A stretch of DNA of 64,000 nt from Lampris incognitus (lineage: Eukaryota > Chordata > Actinopteri > Lampriformes > Lampridae), in the NCBI RefSeq assembly GCF_029633865.1, contig NC_079219.1, positions 12,248,900 to 12,312,899 on the forward strand, read 5' to 3'. Under the pieces are notes generated by a model. The model had not been told where the DNA came from. It worked only from the letters and a program-made list of their open reading frames with translations, and searched no databases. The translations under genes and the position numbers were made by a program. Shown piece after piece: positions 33,170 through 44,235 of this stretch. Each line of letters opens with the position of its first letter. The stretch's first letter is position 1.

Positions 33170-33486
33170 CAAAATGTCTAGAGAAATCTATTTTTCATGT
33201 TTTGTACAAGCAACAATTAATGTTTCTCAAAACCATCTTTATGAAGAAACTTTCAGAAACCATTTGAAGGCTTTGGGTGAGACTTTCTGGGCCAAGAGAT
33301 GACAAAACAGCCAGGATTCAGAGTTGCAATACAGAAGTTGGCTTTATACTACTTGGATTGCATACACAGAACAAAGAATGACACCTCAGAGCAATTCCCT
33401 GAAAAAAATATGACATCAATTAGGAGCTAAAAAGAAGAATGAAAGCTAATTCATAATGGCTAGATGAATTTAGTATTTTTCATGAT
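33170..33486. other. Intronic remnant, nothing recognised
   Basis: Between the first two putative exons of copy B. No supported feature. Confidence 0.4.
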
Positions 33487-33489
33487 AAA

Positions 33490-33908
33490 AAGCAGGGGGC
33501 AGCGTAGTGGTCTATTCCGTTGTCTACCAACACGGGGATTGCCGGATCGAATCCCCGTGTTACCTCCGGCTTGGTCGGGTGTCCCTACAGACACAACTGG
33601 CTGTGTCTGTGGGTGGGAAGCTGGATGTGGGTAGGTGTCCTGGTCGCTGCACTAGCGCCTCCTTTGGTCGGTCGAGGCACCTATTCGGGGGTGGGGGGTG
33701 GACTGGGGGGGAATAGCGTGATCCTCCCAGGTGCTACATTCTCCTGGCGGAACTCCTCACTGTCAGGTGAAAAGAAGCGGCTGGAGGAGATATGTGGTAG
33801 TCTGCAGCCTCCCTGGATCAGCAGAGGAGGTGGAGCAGCAACCTTGATGGCTCGGAAGAGTGGGGTAATTGGCCGGATACAATTTGGGAGAAAAAAAGGG
33901 GGGGGGCA
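33490..33908 (+). mobile_element. SINE family A, copy 4, plus orientation
   Basis: The most readable copy: tRNA-like head (GCAGCGTAGTGGTCTATTCC, B box GGATCGAATCC), body (GCACTAGCGCCTCC, TCACTGTCAGGTGAAAAGAA), then the tail AATTTGGGAGAAAAAAAGGG. No clear target duplication. Confidence 0.85.
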
Positions 33909-34719
33909 GTGAGATTTTTAGAATGAGAAATAATCACTTCGCTGGTTCAGAGGCATTAGTAAGTCACTTATCCAGCCATTGTAATGGCATAATGGAGGTC
34001 TTATCAATATCTGTGCCTTTGCTGTGAGAAGAACACTTCCCAGGCTCAGTCAGGGCCCGAGGGATTTAGATTATACTTCTTTCCAATCCATATACTACAA
34101 TAACTGTGACTCAATAGCAGCTAAAAGTAAATGTCACTCCTAACAAAAGCAAATCTAGGTTTAGATGCCCATCTTTCATGTGGCGCACGCTCAAACTCTT
34201 CACCTCTTTAACATTCTGCTCCATTCAGCCATGCAGCTGGGATGGCTGCATAGCAATGCTCTCAATTTACGTGGTTGACAACATGATAAATTGCTTCAAA
34301 TTGAGCAATCACTTGGCTATATACATGTCATGCTGAGGAATTCTACACCATGGCTTGCCTTGAGGGAAAGTCACTGCAAAAATCAAGTCAGCTGAGCCAC
34401 GAAAAGTCAGTATTAATGGTTAATGGATGGATAGGATATAACCAGAGAATTTCCAGAGTTACAAGAGTGGCAGTACTCTAGACACAAGATTGTATGTACC
34501 ATACATCCTTGAACAGTTTAGTTTGATACAGCTTCGTATCAAATATAAAGTGAGGGTTTGAAGGTGGACAGAACATTTTACATTTGTTGAGTAAAATATA
34601 ACAAAATGGGTCTTAACAGCCAAGAAAGTTTCCTGTTAAGTTTGAATTTTCTAATATGATGAATTACATACCTATGAGGTTAACAAAATAAAATAAAAAA
34701 TTACAACAAAAACCCTTAC
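33909..34719. other. Non-coding, nothing recognised
   Basis: Putative first intron of copy B outside the SINE. No supported feature. Confidence 0.35.
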
Positions 34720-34765
34720 AACTGAGTAGAGTCAGCAATGCCCGCAACAGCACTTGGATTTCCAC
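34720..34765 (-). pseudogene. Possible signal-peptide exon of copy B without ATG
   Basis: The minus strand reads GTG, then EIQVLLRALLTLLS, then a GTAAGG donor. One base is left over, which joins in frame with the N-terminal exon at 33128 (phase 1), giving a hydrophobic segment followed by SSAGLAGQECI. GTG stands where an ATG would be expected. The phase match and hydrophobicity support the call; no expression evidence exists. Confidence 0.45.
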
Positions 34766-35309
34766 GCCTAAAACAAACGAAGAACAAAAATAAACTGTTC
34801 ATAACCAGCTGCAGTAACAGCAACTTTTAAGACAGCTTTTAATACATCATGTTGGGATATAAGATTGATGGTTTACTTACCTATAGAGGGGCACTGGTAT
34901 TAGGACACCTATGTAATTCCATAATTTTTATACTTCTATGAACTAAATCCTGAAACCAATCACAACCCTTAATGTTCAGCTAGTATCAGTATGCATGGGC
35001 CTGATAGGAGGAATGAAATTAATGCATACCCCCTCTCTAAAAAAAAATTCGGGCAGAACTTGGCACTGGCATCTAGTTCCTGCTCTATACTTACATAAGT
35101 GTAAGGCCCACAAATACTTTGTAAACATCACAATTCATTCATAACTGAACATTTAAACTAATGAGTCAAAACACACATATTGCACATGAACTGTACGAAC
35201 TGTCACTGACACTTATCCAGTGAATTAGTAACATTCCCTGCAAGGCTTCTTAGGTTACTCATGGACACCTGTGTGGTTCCTGATGTCCCTTGCCGCAGGC
35301 ACCAGGGTT
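34766..35309. other. Spacer between copy A and copy B, nothing recognised
   Basis: AT-rich; no supported gene or repeat. A promoter for copy B, if any, would be expected here, but no motif decides it. Confidence 0.35.
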
Positions 35310-35795
35310 AGCATGGAAAACCTTTTTTTTTTTCTGGATCCCCCCCCCCTTTTTTTCTCCCAAATTGTATCCAGCCAATTACACCACTCTTCTGAGCCGT
35401 CCCAGTCGCTGTTCCGCCCCCTCTGCCGATCCGGAGAGGGTTGCAGACTACCACATGCCTTCTCCAATACATGTGGAGTCATCAGCCGCTTCTTTTCAAC
35501 TTGACTTGACAGTGAGGAGTTTCGCCAGGGGGATGTAGCATTTGGAAGGATCACGCTATTCCCCCCAGTTCCCTCTCCCTCCTGAACAGTCGCCCTGTCG
35601 GCCGACCAGAGAAAGCGCTAGTGCAGCGTGCAGGACACATACCCACATCTGGTTTCCCATTAGCAGACACGGCCAATTGTGTCTGTATGGATGCCTGAAC
35701 AAGCCAGAGGTAACACAGGGATTCGAACTGGGATCCCCATGTTGGCAGGCAACAGAATAGACCGCTATGCTACCTGGATGCCCCAGCATGAAAAA
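35310..35795 (-). mobile_element. SINE family A, copy 5
   Basis: Full head-to-tail copy on the minus strand. Imperfect 11 bp flanks (AGCATGGAAAA at 35310-35320, AGCATGAAAAA at 35785-35795) are a likely target duplication. Confidence 0.85.
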
Positions 35796-36289
35796 ATTGA
35801 TCCATCCATCACCTCCCACGGCCTTCTCGTGAAGTTCAAATTATAGATTCCACTGGATGCAATTTTCCCTGTTTACATTAAAAATCTATAACTGGGTGGT
35901 TATAGGAAACCTTGCCATTTTGTGTCCTATAAAACTGCTCTGTCAATCTGAACAAACAATAAAAAAATTTATAATTTAAAATGGTGGTCAAGGCCTGTAA
36001 ATGGTGGTCAAGGCAGCCCAGCATATCACCGGTACCCAGCTCCCAGCCATAAAAGACATTTCTCACAAACACTGCCTTCGAAGGGGTCTTAGCATCAGCA
36101 GAGATCCCACTCACCCCAACCATGGACTGCCCCCCCCCCCGCGCTCTGGGAGGCGCTATAGGAACCTCAGAGTCCGCACTACCAGGCTCAAAAACAGCTT
36201 CTTTCCCCAAGCTGTTGCCTACCTGAACCTGGCTACCCACTGAATGTCTGTGGATATTTTTAAATATTTTTGTATCTGCGCTTTTAAAA
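35796..36289. other. Non-coding, possible old repeat scrap
   Basis: Translated on the plus strand, 36001-36243 has a phrase (CLRRGLSISRDPTHPNHGLP) that resembles the end of fish LINE proteins, but too little remains to name it. A poly-C run lies at 36131-36140. Confidence 0.35.
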
Positions 36290-37799
36290 AAAAATATTTA
36301 TTTCTGATTTTTCCCTTTTTTCTCCCAATTTAGTGGCCAATTGCTCCCTATTTTAGTTCAAACACCCACCCTCGTATGCGTTCACCAACTGCATCTCTCC
36401 GGCGGGCAGTCTCAAAGGAGACGCCTCGCCACTTTCGTGACAAGGCAAATCCAGGCCAAACCACTGCTTTTTCCGACATCATCATCAGCAGTCACTCAGG
36501 GTCAAGTATGACTGTCCTCCTTCTTGGTCTTGTGGGTGAAGAGGCCGATCCTGGAGCTGCATATTTTGGTGCAGAGGTCGATCCTGGACCTGCTTATTTT
36601 GGTGCAGTGTGGGCAGAGGTGGGTGGTGGTAGTCGTGGGATTGGTTTGGGCCTTTTTGGTGGAAACTCCCTCCTTTCTGAGTCTGCGCTTGTCTTCTGCA
36701 GCATGGCGGAGATCGTTATTATATAGCGCAGCTCCTTCCCGGACAAGTTTTCTCCAGGTCCCCCTGTTGGTTGCTGTGTCCTCCCAGGTCTTAGGATCTA
36801 TGTGGCATTTTTTGATGTTCACTTGGATGTTATCCTCATACCTTTTCTTTTGACCTCCCGGGGCACATTGTCTTGTGAGAAGCTGGGAGAATAGGACTTG
36901 TTTTGGAAGGCGAGAGTCAGGCATACGGATGACATGGCCAGTCCATCTGAGCTGGTGTTGGGTGATGGTGGCAGTGATAGCAGGAATATTAGCCTCCTCC
37001 AGGACACTGGTTTTGGTGCGTCTATCTTCCCAGGTGATCTTGAGGATTTTTCGGAGGCACCTCTAATGATGTGCCTCTAGTGCCTTCAGGTGCCTGCTGT
37101 ATGTGGTTTTCAAAGACCCTTTTTCTCAGTCTTGAGAAAACCCCACTGGCACAACTGAGGCGGTGGTGTATTTCCTCATCAATGTTAGCTTTGGAGGATA
37201 GGAGGCTTCCGGGATACGTAAAGTGGTCCACATTTTCCAGTCTGGTTTTGTCTACGGAGATAGTTGGGGGTGGAACACGGTTATTTGTGTTGGGTGGTGG
37301 CTGGTAGAGGATCTGGGTCTTTTTTATGTTAAGGGCCAGACCAGGCTGCTTGTATGCCTTGGCAAAAGCATGCACTATAGGTCCTCTTCTGAATGGGCCA
37401 CAAGGGCATTGTCGTCAGCATACTGCAGCTCCATGATGGATATGGTGGTGGTTCTGTTTTTAGCGCTGAATCTGTTGATGTTCAGGAGTTGTCTGTCGGT
37501 TCTGTACATGATTCTGACTCCTTGTGGCAGGCGTTTACCCGTAAGATAGAGGATAGCAGAAATTAAAATGGAGAACAGGGTAGGAGCAATGACACTTTTT
37601 CCGACACACATCACATTCATGTGATGAACACAAACCGACTCCGCCCCCCTCCCGAAGACAGCGTTCCCAATTATTGCTGCTTCATTGAATCCGGCCATAG
37701 TCAGATCTGACGAGACCGAGGTGCGAACCCCGGTCCCCTGTAGGCAACTGCATCGACACAAAGCCGATGCTTACACCGCTACACCACTGCGGATCCCTC
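36290..37799 (-). mobile_element. SINE family B, copy 2, split by a LINE
   Basis: The tail half is at 36290-36478 and the tRNA-like head half at 37595-37799. The minus strand reads GGATCCGCAGTGGTGTAGCG at the head and ends in AATTGGGAGAAAAAAGGG. The two halves join at the 12 bp word CTTTTTCCGACA, present once on each side of the inserted LINE. Confidence 0.85.
36479..37594 (-). mobile_element. 5'-truncated LINE inserted into the SINE, with 12 bp target duplication
   Basis: CTTTTTCCGACA flanks it at 36467-36478 and 37595-37606. On the minus strand: end of the reverse transcriptase (MELQYADDNALVAHSEEDL, GLALNIKKTQILYQPPP, YPGSLLSSKANIDEEIHHRL) and a C-terminal part (GGQKKRYEDNIQVNIKKC, then a zinc-finger-like LCPHCTKISRSRIDL). 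The 3' end is a short GAT-type repeat. The type is common in animal genomes; the clade (RTE- or CR1-like) is not settled by eye. Confidence 0.85.
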
Positions 37800-38250
37800 A
37801 ACAATTTTATTTTAAATCTGCACAATAGATATACCATGGATATAAAGTCTACACACCTCTGTTAAAATGGCATGTTTTTTGATGTAAAATGAAACCAAGA
37901 TAAATCATGTCAGAACTTTTTCCATCTTTAATGTGAAATTGCAACCTTTAAAATTCTAGTGAAAAAAAAAGGAAAACTTTTGGGGGGGGGGACAAATGTA
38001 AAACTTACAATAACCTGGTTGAGGGCAGCAACTTATTTTTAGCTTTTGGTCTTCATCTGTGTATATCTTATACAGTTTGCGGTGTTTGCCTATGTCTGTC
38101 TTGCACTATTTGGTGAAGCCGCAGCCCTTATTTAATTTTTAACATGTGCCTACACATCGTTTTTAATGACAAAAAATTGAATTGAATTTAATTTAATTTT
38201 AACTCCATTCTACACATAACTTAACATTAGAACGACAGGGATTTCACTCC
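37800..38250. other. Non-coding, nothing recognised
   Basis: AT-rich sequence right of the nested SINE; includes a poly-G run at 37982-37991. Confidence 0.4.
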
Positions 38251-38258
38251 TATCAAAA

Positions 38259-38794
38259 ACGACCATGGGCGGTGAAAATGACCGCCGGTTTTTAAACTAT
38301 ATTCTGTCAAGATAAATACCCAGCTGAGATATTAATGCATTGCATATGTTAGTATGTCTGTTAGGAAACGACTGACACCAAAATTAACATTTTAACAACT
38401 ATAATACTATTTTTAAACAATTTAAAAGTCAGAGACATGGTTGAACTTGAACAGCAAAATTGAAAAAGTGAAAATATTACCTGAAAAACAAAATGGAAAT
38501 CACACATTGCTAATCTAACAAACGTAACAAGGCCTATAAAACGTGAAATGTAAAAAAAAAAAACTGAAAATAAATATTGAAACAGTCCCAAACAACGACC
38601 GGAACTTAAAAACTACTGGAACGACCGTGGGCGGTCATTTTGACCGCCAATGTTTTTAAACTCTATATTCTGTCAAGATAAATACCCAATTGAGATCTTA
38701 ATGCATTGCATATGTTAGTATGTCTATTAAGAAACTAACTGACACCAAAATTAACATTTTAACATTTTTAATACTATATTTCAAACAATTTAAA
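38259..38794. repeat. Two-copy repeat with hairpins, period about 361 bp
   Basis: A segment of about 170 bp starting AACGACC at 38259 recurs at 38620. Both copies begin with a GGGCGGT...GACCGCC inverted pair. In the second copy GGCGGTCA and TGACCGCC form a perfect hairpin around three bases. Both continue with TTCTGTCAAGATAAATACCC and GCATTGCATATGTTAGTATG. Confidence 0.8.
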
Positions 38795-38956
38795 ATGGCC
38801 ACTGTCCAGTGCCTGTAAATACTGCAACGCCTCGGTTGTAGACATGGTGCGTCTGAAACGGCGTCTGTAACCAGACATCTATTTATTCTTTTGGTGTAGT
38901 GGCCTACAGAATGACGTCACACAGGCGCAATCTGGTGCTATACATTTAATTAAAGT

Positions 38957-39056
38957 CTCTGCAAAATGCAAGAATATGTAATTAGATTCCCGATCGCTAC
39001 ACAGCGTTTTCTGCTTCCATCTTGGCCACAGAAAATCTCATTTTCTGACGAACTAA
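38957..39056 (+). repeat. Direct repeat, left copy
   Basis: About 100 bp containing CGATCGCTACACAGCGTTTT and CTGCTTCCATCTTGG, matching 39586-39695 with small differences. It could be a piece of a decayed LTR of the gypsy element to the right. Confidence 0.75.
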
Positions 39057-39139
39057 AGACAAACAATAACAAAATATCACAAATGCACAACAATCCAAGA
39101 TTTGAGTCCGTTCTTTCGAGGGTACTGTGTCTCATACAT

Positions 39140-39270
39140 CTATCTTCATAATGTAGCGAATTCGGGGGACAACGCAACCACAGGAACTGCCGCGGCCGGG
39201 ACGCGAACCCGTGTCGCCCGCACCGCAGGAGACATCGCTAACCGCCCGACTAAAGGGTCAGACACGCCAG
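39140..39270 (-). mobile_element. SINE family C, copy 1 (tRNA-like)
   Basis: The minus strand reads TCTGACCCTTTAGTCGGGCG, then a B-box-like GGGTTCGCGTCCC. It matches the copy at 41623 in layout. Confidence 0.6.
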
Positions 39271-39585
39271 CCAGCGGCCAGCGTGTCTTCTTATCCACGC
39301 ACGTTACAATATAATCTCCATGCAGTGTAACACCATATTTCTCAGTAAATATTATTAAACACAGTCATTCGAAATAATATGAGAAATGGGGCTCCCTCAC
39401 GCGAAGAAGGCTCATTGCTCAAACTCCCGCTTCTGCTACTGCAATGGCAGCCACGACCTCGCATTAGCTGCTACTAACTAGCTAAGCATAAACAGCCAAA
39501 ACGGGCGCAAATAAATACATACAGAAACGGTCACTAACCAATTCCCTAGCCCAGAACACCTAAATAACTTCACCAGCTTACCTGC

Positions 39586-39695
39586 AAAATGTAAGAATGT
39601 GTATTTAGATTCCCGAGGGTTGGTGCTAGAATGCGATCGCTACACAGCGTTTTCTGCTTCCATCTTGGACACAGAGAATCTCGTTTTCCGACGAA
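39586..39695 (+). repeat. Direct repeat, right copy
   Basis: Partner of 38957-39056, with an extra GAGGGTTGGTGCTAGAATG inside. Confidence 0.75.
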
Positions 39696-40652
39696 CTCAC
39701 GCGAGACTTCCCTTGACTCTCCTTGTACACACGCTGCTCACGCAGCGGGACTTCCACTTTCTGGCTAGTTACTGGTGTTCCTGCCCAACTGTGACAAGTA
39801 CTTACCTTGTACCTTCAATTTTAACTAGAATGAACACTTTCCTTTCCCCCATAACCACATAGGAAACATAACAAAAACTCTTAACTTACATTGCATTAAA
39901 TAAATTATTCTGTTTCATGACCTACACACGACTTATTGTGCCACACTCTCCCCCTCTCCTCCTTGCAGGTTCTCGACACCGACTTCCACCACCACTGGTT
40001 CACCCAGGGCTCCGTAGGTCAGCATTCTCGGTCGGCGTCTCTCCCTCTGCGGATGGTTGATTACAGGCGGTGGTTTCGGGTCATCTTCCTCTGATGCTGG
40101 CTCCTCTGATGACTCTTGTAGTCCCTCTGCAGGCTCAGCAGCATTATCCTCGCCATCTGCCTCCGGTGTGATGTCCCTGATGTCTGCCTCTACTTCCTCT
40201 TTATCTGGCTCCCTCTCGTCTCCCCAGATCTAGTATAAATGGCTCCGCATCGGGGGTTTAGGTCTCTGGCTCGGCTGCTGGTAGTGTGGGAATCGGCACA
40301 CCACCTCAATGTCCTCGTTGCTTTCACTGCCTGAACTCTCCACTTGTCTGTTGGTGCGATGTTGCTTTGTTGTCTGTGTCTGGTTTCTCCTCCCTTCCTG
40401 TTGGTCTGTCCCAGGTTTGTCTAGAGGCAGGCTATCGCATGGTGTAACACACGACTTTTGCCTCCTCCCTCGGCTACTACCTCATACACTGGACTATCAC
40501 TGCTCCTTCTCTTTATAACAACAGAAGAACCCCGCTACAATGTAGCGGTTTGGTTATCCACCCGTGTAAATCTCCCTCCTCTTCATCCTGCCAGCTAACC
40601 GCCTTCCCCCTGCCCCTACCCCCCCCCACTCCAACTCCCTCCCCCCAAATGT

Positions 40653-41068
40653 TCAGAATCATCTGAAATGCCGAGAAAAGTGGTTTTTAGCCATTTTTAG
40701 AAAATGCATATTTTGCATAATTATGCATAATTATTATAATTATTTTAATTTTCAGCTATTTTTCTGGTCCTCTCTGGAACAATACCTACCACCTCCAAAA
40801 AAATTAGGATCATAAGTGCATTTTTGCAAAAATGCATTTATTTTGCATAATGCCAAAACATTTCTAAGTCCCAGAAATTTTTTTATATGGGTGAAAAAAT
40901 CAAGGATGCTCAGAATCATCTGAAATGCCGAGAAAAGTGGTTTTTAGCCACTTTTAGAAAAATGCATAATTTGCATATTTATGCATAATTTTAATTTTCT
41001 GGGATTTTTCCCTTACTCTCTGAGACAATACCTACCACCTCCAAAAAGGATTAGGATCATAAATGCTT
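40653..41068. repeat. AT-rich tandem repeat, about 257 bp unit, 1.6 copies
   Basis: TCAGAATCATCTGAAATGCC starts a unit at 40653 and again at 40910. Both copies go on with GAGAAAAGTGGTTTTTAGCC, TATGCATAATT words and CAATACCTACCACCTCCAAA. It lies inside the gypsy remnant. Confidence 0.85.
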
Positions 41069-41546
41069 TACTTTTCGGTCCCGCTATCTACACTAACACC
41101 ACACACACACACACATTACGAAAATATATGAGTAGATGAACTTTATCTTCCCAATAGGATCGCAGCTTACCAGCACCACCCCTTTCTGACAGATTACGGG
41201 CAAGCACTCGTCCACCAGGTTGGAGGTCAGCTCCGTGAACTCTTTTGTCATGGCCGCTCTTGCCTCGGAAAGCTTCTCGGGACGGGCAGCTGTTTTGGAG
41301 GCATATTATAGGCTTGCTGCGTTCTGTTTTGCCAGTTCTGAACATACTCTCCGTGACTTTCCTTTGTCTCACTGGGCGGTAATTTGAAGAGCAGGTCTGT
41401 TGGCAAACGGGGGGAATGGCCATAAAGCAGCTAATAGGGAGAAAACCCCGTGACTCCTCTGCGGATGCAGTTGTATGCATGCACCATCTTCGGCAGTGAG
41501 CTCTTCCAGTCAGCCTTTTGTGTACTTGTAAGTGGACGAAGCATTG

Positions 41547-41725
41547 ATACTGTAAACTACTACTAAGACACGTTAGCCCCTAGCTAACGAGTATAAGACA
41601 CGTTAGCCCCTAGCTAACGAGTCTGACCCTTTAGCCGAGCGGCTAGTGATGTCGCCTTGTGGTGCAGTACTACACCCCGTATCGAATCCCGCACCGGGCA
41701 AAAACATACCCGGTTACAATACTGG
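41547..41725 (+). mobile_element. SINE family C, copy 2, inside the gypsy integrase
   Basis: The tRNA-like part starts CTGACCCTTTAGCCGAGCGG and has a B-box-like GTATCGAATCCC. ATACTG occurs at 41547-41552 and 41720-41725, a possible target duplication. A 30 bp leader unit is doubled in front (41564-41593 and 41594-41623). The integrase reading resumes on both sides. Confidence 0.65.
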
Positions 41726-43760
41726 AGTCCTGAAGCGTCCTACCTGCCCGTTGCCTTGTGGGCGATAGTTGTAGTGTGGGAACCTCGTACGTCGGGACTT
41801 TTCTGCAATTGGGCCATCAGCTGGTTTTCAAACTCCTTTCCCATGTCGTGGTGAATTCTCTCTAGAAATCCAAAGCGAAGGGCAAAATCATCGAATGGTT
41901 TCTCAACGACAGTTTTTGCAGATTTATTTTTAGTTGCATAGGCCTGAGCAAAATGAGTGCAATGACTAGAATATACTCAAAACCTTGCTTACAGGCCTCT
42001 AAGTGCAACAAGTCTATGGAGACTAGCTCAAACGGGCGTGTGGTCGTGATGGATGTCAGGGGGGCTCTAGTCGTTTTGTGTGGTCGCTTTTCTTTCAGAC
42101 TTGGGTCACAAAATGTTCGGTGTCACTGCGCATGCGGGCCCAATAAAATCTGTCGTGGATCAAGTTTAGGGTCCTTTCGATCCCCAGATGTCCCATCTCT
42201 CTGTGCAGCTCTTGAAACACCATCTGCGGATGCTCTTTTGGTAGGACAAGCTGGCATTTATCTCCTGCTTTTCTGTGGAGGGTCCCATTATCATTGATAT
42301 ACAGTGTTTGCCACTGCCTCAATAAGACTCTTACATCTGCAGGTTCAGTTTTAAGTGACTCTCTGGGCAGGTGCTGGTTGTTCTTTTTGTACTGCAGAAC
42401 TCCAACGACAGGGTCTCTCTCTTGGCTTTCTCTGATCTGCTCTGGTGATAATGGTTTGGCTAAGGAGGGTGAACATGCATTTCTCACTAAGTCCAGTGTG
42501 TCTATGTGGACAGTTGTTACCCAGGCTAGTGGAGTATCTTTCTACACTGTAACTCCCTGAACAGATGCACAGATTACTTCCTGGCTCACTTCCTCTGTAC
42601 ACCGTTTCATGGGTTCATTTATGTCCAGCGGCATACGGGGGAGGCCATCTACATCCCCATTGTGCTTCCCAGGTTGGTACTTAATGGAGAAGTTGAAGTC
42701 CGACAGTTCACCAACCCACCTGTGACCTGTAGCATTAAGCTTAGCTGTCGAGAGGATGTAGGTCAAGGGGTTATCTGTATAAAATCATGAAGTGAGGGGC
42801 ATGATACAGATAATCTCAAAAACACTCACATATTGCCCATTTTAGTGCTAAGAATTCTAAGTTTCCTGAGTGCATACGATAGTTCTTCTCATGCAGAGTC
42901 AATGTTCTGGAGCTATACCCATTTACCACTATCTTGTTGTTTTGTCTCCGATAGAGTACCGCTCCCAATCCCTCCTGGGAGGCATCCGTGTGGAGGACCA
43001 ACGGTTGTGTGAGATCTGGGTACAGCAGGTTCAATCAGTTTATCAACGAGAGAGTTTAGTGTCTCTTGGTGGCTGTCCATCCAGTGTATGGGAGTGTTAG
43101 ATGGGAGGTTACCTTTATTTCTGGTGGTGCTGACATTTCCCCGTTTCTCAGACTCAGGTGGCGTTTTCCCAGGAAGTACTGAGAGCAGCCGGTAGAGAGG
43201 CTTTGCTATTCTGGAGAAGTTTGGTATGTATGCTCGGTAATATGAAAGACATCCCAGCATTCTTCTCAAATCGTCAATAGTTGTGGGCACCCTCTCCTTT
43301 AATGCCTGCACTGGGCCACTTCAGCTGGGTCCATTGTGTAGCCTTCGGCGGACACCACATGACACGCCACACCAATCTCACCTTCCTTTTGACCACTTCA
43401 CACTTGCGGGGGCTGAGCTTCACCTCGTGCTTCTGATACCTTTGTAACAGTTCTCAGGTGACAGACATGGTCCTCAAAGCTTGGGCTGTGGACCAGATTA
43501 TCATCCAAGTATAGTTGGCCCATGATATCTCTCAAGCCAACTAAGCACTCCTTCATGTTTCTCTGGAACTCTGCGGCGGATGCGCTCAATCCAAATGGGA
43601 TTCTGACCCACTGGTAGAAGCCCCAGGGTGTTATGAAAGCAGTCAGGGGCTGGCTTTCCTCATTCAGAAACCCCTGGTGATAAGCCTTCCCCTGACCCAG
43701 CACAGAGAACCAAGAGCTGCCGGTGAGAGCCAAGCGTGTCTTGAATTTGCCCCAGTGGGC

Positions 43761-44235
43761 TTAAGTGAGAGCAGAGTCATCCATGGAACAAAGTAAACTC
43801 AATATTCTTACTTTACAAACACATTTTATCTTTCATAGTACCTATATCAGATTTGCTCTAAATATGGTTTTAAAACCTTCTCAAACAGTAATTGATATGT
43901 AGGTAACAGGGTTGACGAAACACACATATACATGTTGATTATATATGGGGGGAAAAAGACTTAAGAGTACTTTAAAAATCAAACATCAAGAATGGGAAAT
44001 GGCACGTTTTCTTATAATGACCCAAATGAAGGTATTTGAATTGTGTTGTGATTAATATTTTCTTTAGATGTTAACCAGGTCTAACCTGATAGCATTTATT
44101 TATTTTAGACTGGGCATGTTAGGAGTATGATAAACAATAAGTGGTCTGCATACTTAACATTAACTGGGTTTTGATTAGATAATATACGGCTTGATAATGA
44201 AAAACACTACCAACTGGAAGTGTACCAATTTTCAG
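43761..44235. other. Non-coding, nothing recognised
   Basis: AT-rich sequence right of the gypsy remnant; no LTR found. Confidence 0.4.

Larger units (their letters stand above)
23491..34765 (-). pseudogene. IgGFc-binding-protein-like gene, copy B, decayed and TE-interrupted
   Basis: Parts in order on the minus strand: possible signal exon (34720-34765), IgGFc-binding N-terminal domain (33128 to about 32565), TIL (31690-31830), VWD halves (31095-31470 and 30330-30650), C8 split by a Tc1 element (30207-30330 and 28500-28653), TIL and VWD (27766-28380), VWD and C8 (26850-27415), TIL-VWD (26183-26700 and 24478-24551, split by another Tc1), VWD and C8 (23745-24365) and a last TIL exon (23491-23649) cut off by a LINE. 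An in-frame stop, frameshifts and four transposon events leave no full product. It is a tandem paralogue of copy A, same strand, about 11 kb downstream. Proteins of this family are large secreted mucus proteins. No downstream remainder of copy B was found in the window. Confidence 0.85.
39960..43760 (-). pseudogene. Third Ty3/gypsy pol remnant, minus strand
   Basis: Blocks in order from the right: reverse transcriptase (43398-43733: [20 protein letters not shown] and a YLDDNLVHS active site), RT thumb (43311 down: LRRMLGCLSYYRAYIPNFSR), RNase H (42816-43034: VLHTDASQEGLGAVLYRRQ; 42542-42766: FSIKYQPGKHNGDVDGLPR), integrase zinc part (42095-42487: HREMGHLGIERTLNLIHDRF), a decayed integrase core (about 41950-41730 and 41555-41150) and a hydrophilic tail to about 39960. 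Frameshifts and stops are frequent, and the core motif near 41740 reads NGQVGRF where NGQVERF is usual. A SINE and a tandem repeat interrupt it. No clear LTR pair. Confidence 0.85.

Noticed and set aside
38957-39695. LTR pair of the third gypsy element
   Set aside because: The matching parts are only about 100 bp, lie 0.6 kb apart and on the same side of the element, so they do not bracket it.
40653-41068. CRISPR-like array
   Set aside because: Only 1.6 units of about 257 bp, no short regular repeats with unique spacers, and the DNA is vertebrate.
41623-41705. Possible genuine tRNA gene
   Set aside because: The A and B box-like parts do not fold into a clear cloverleaf by eye, and a related copy at 39140-39270 suggests a dispersed element.
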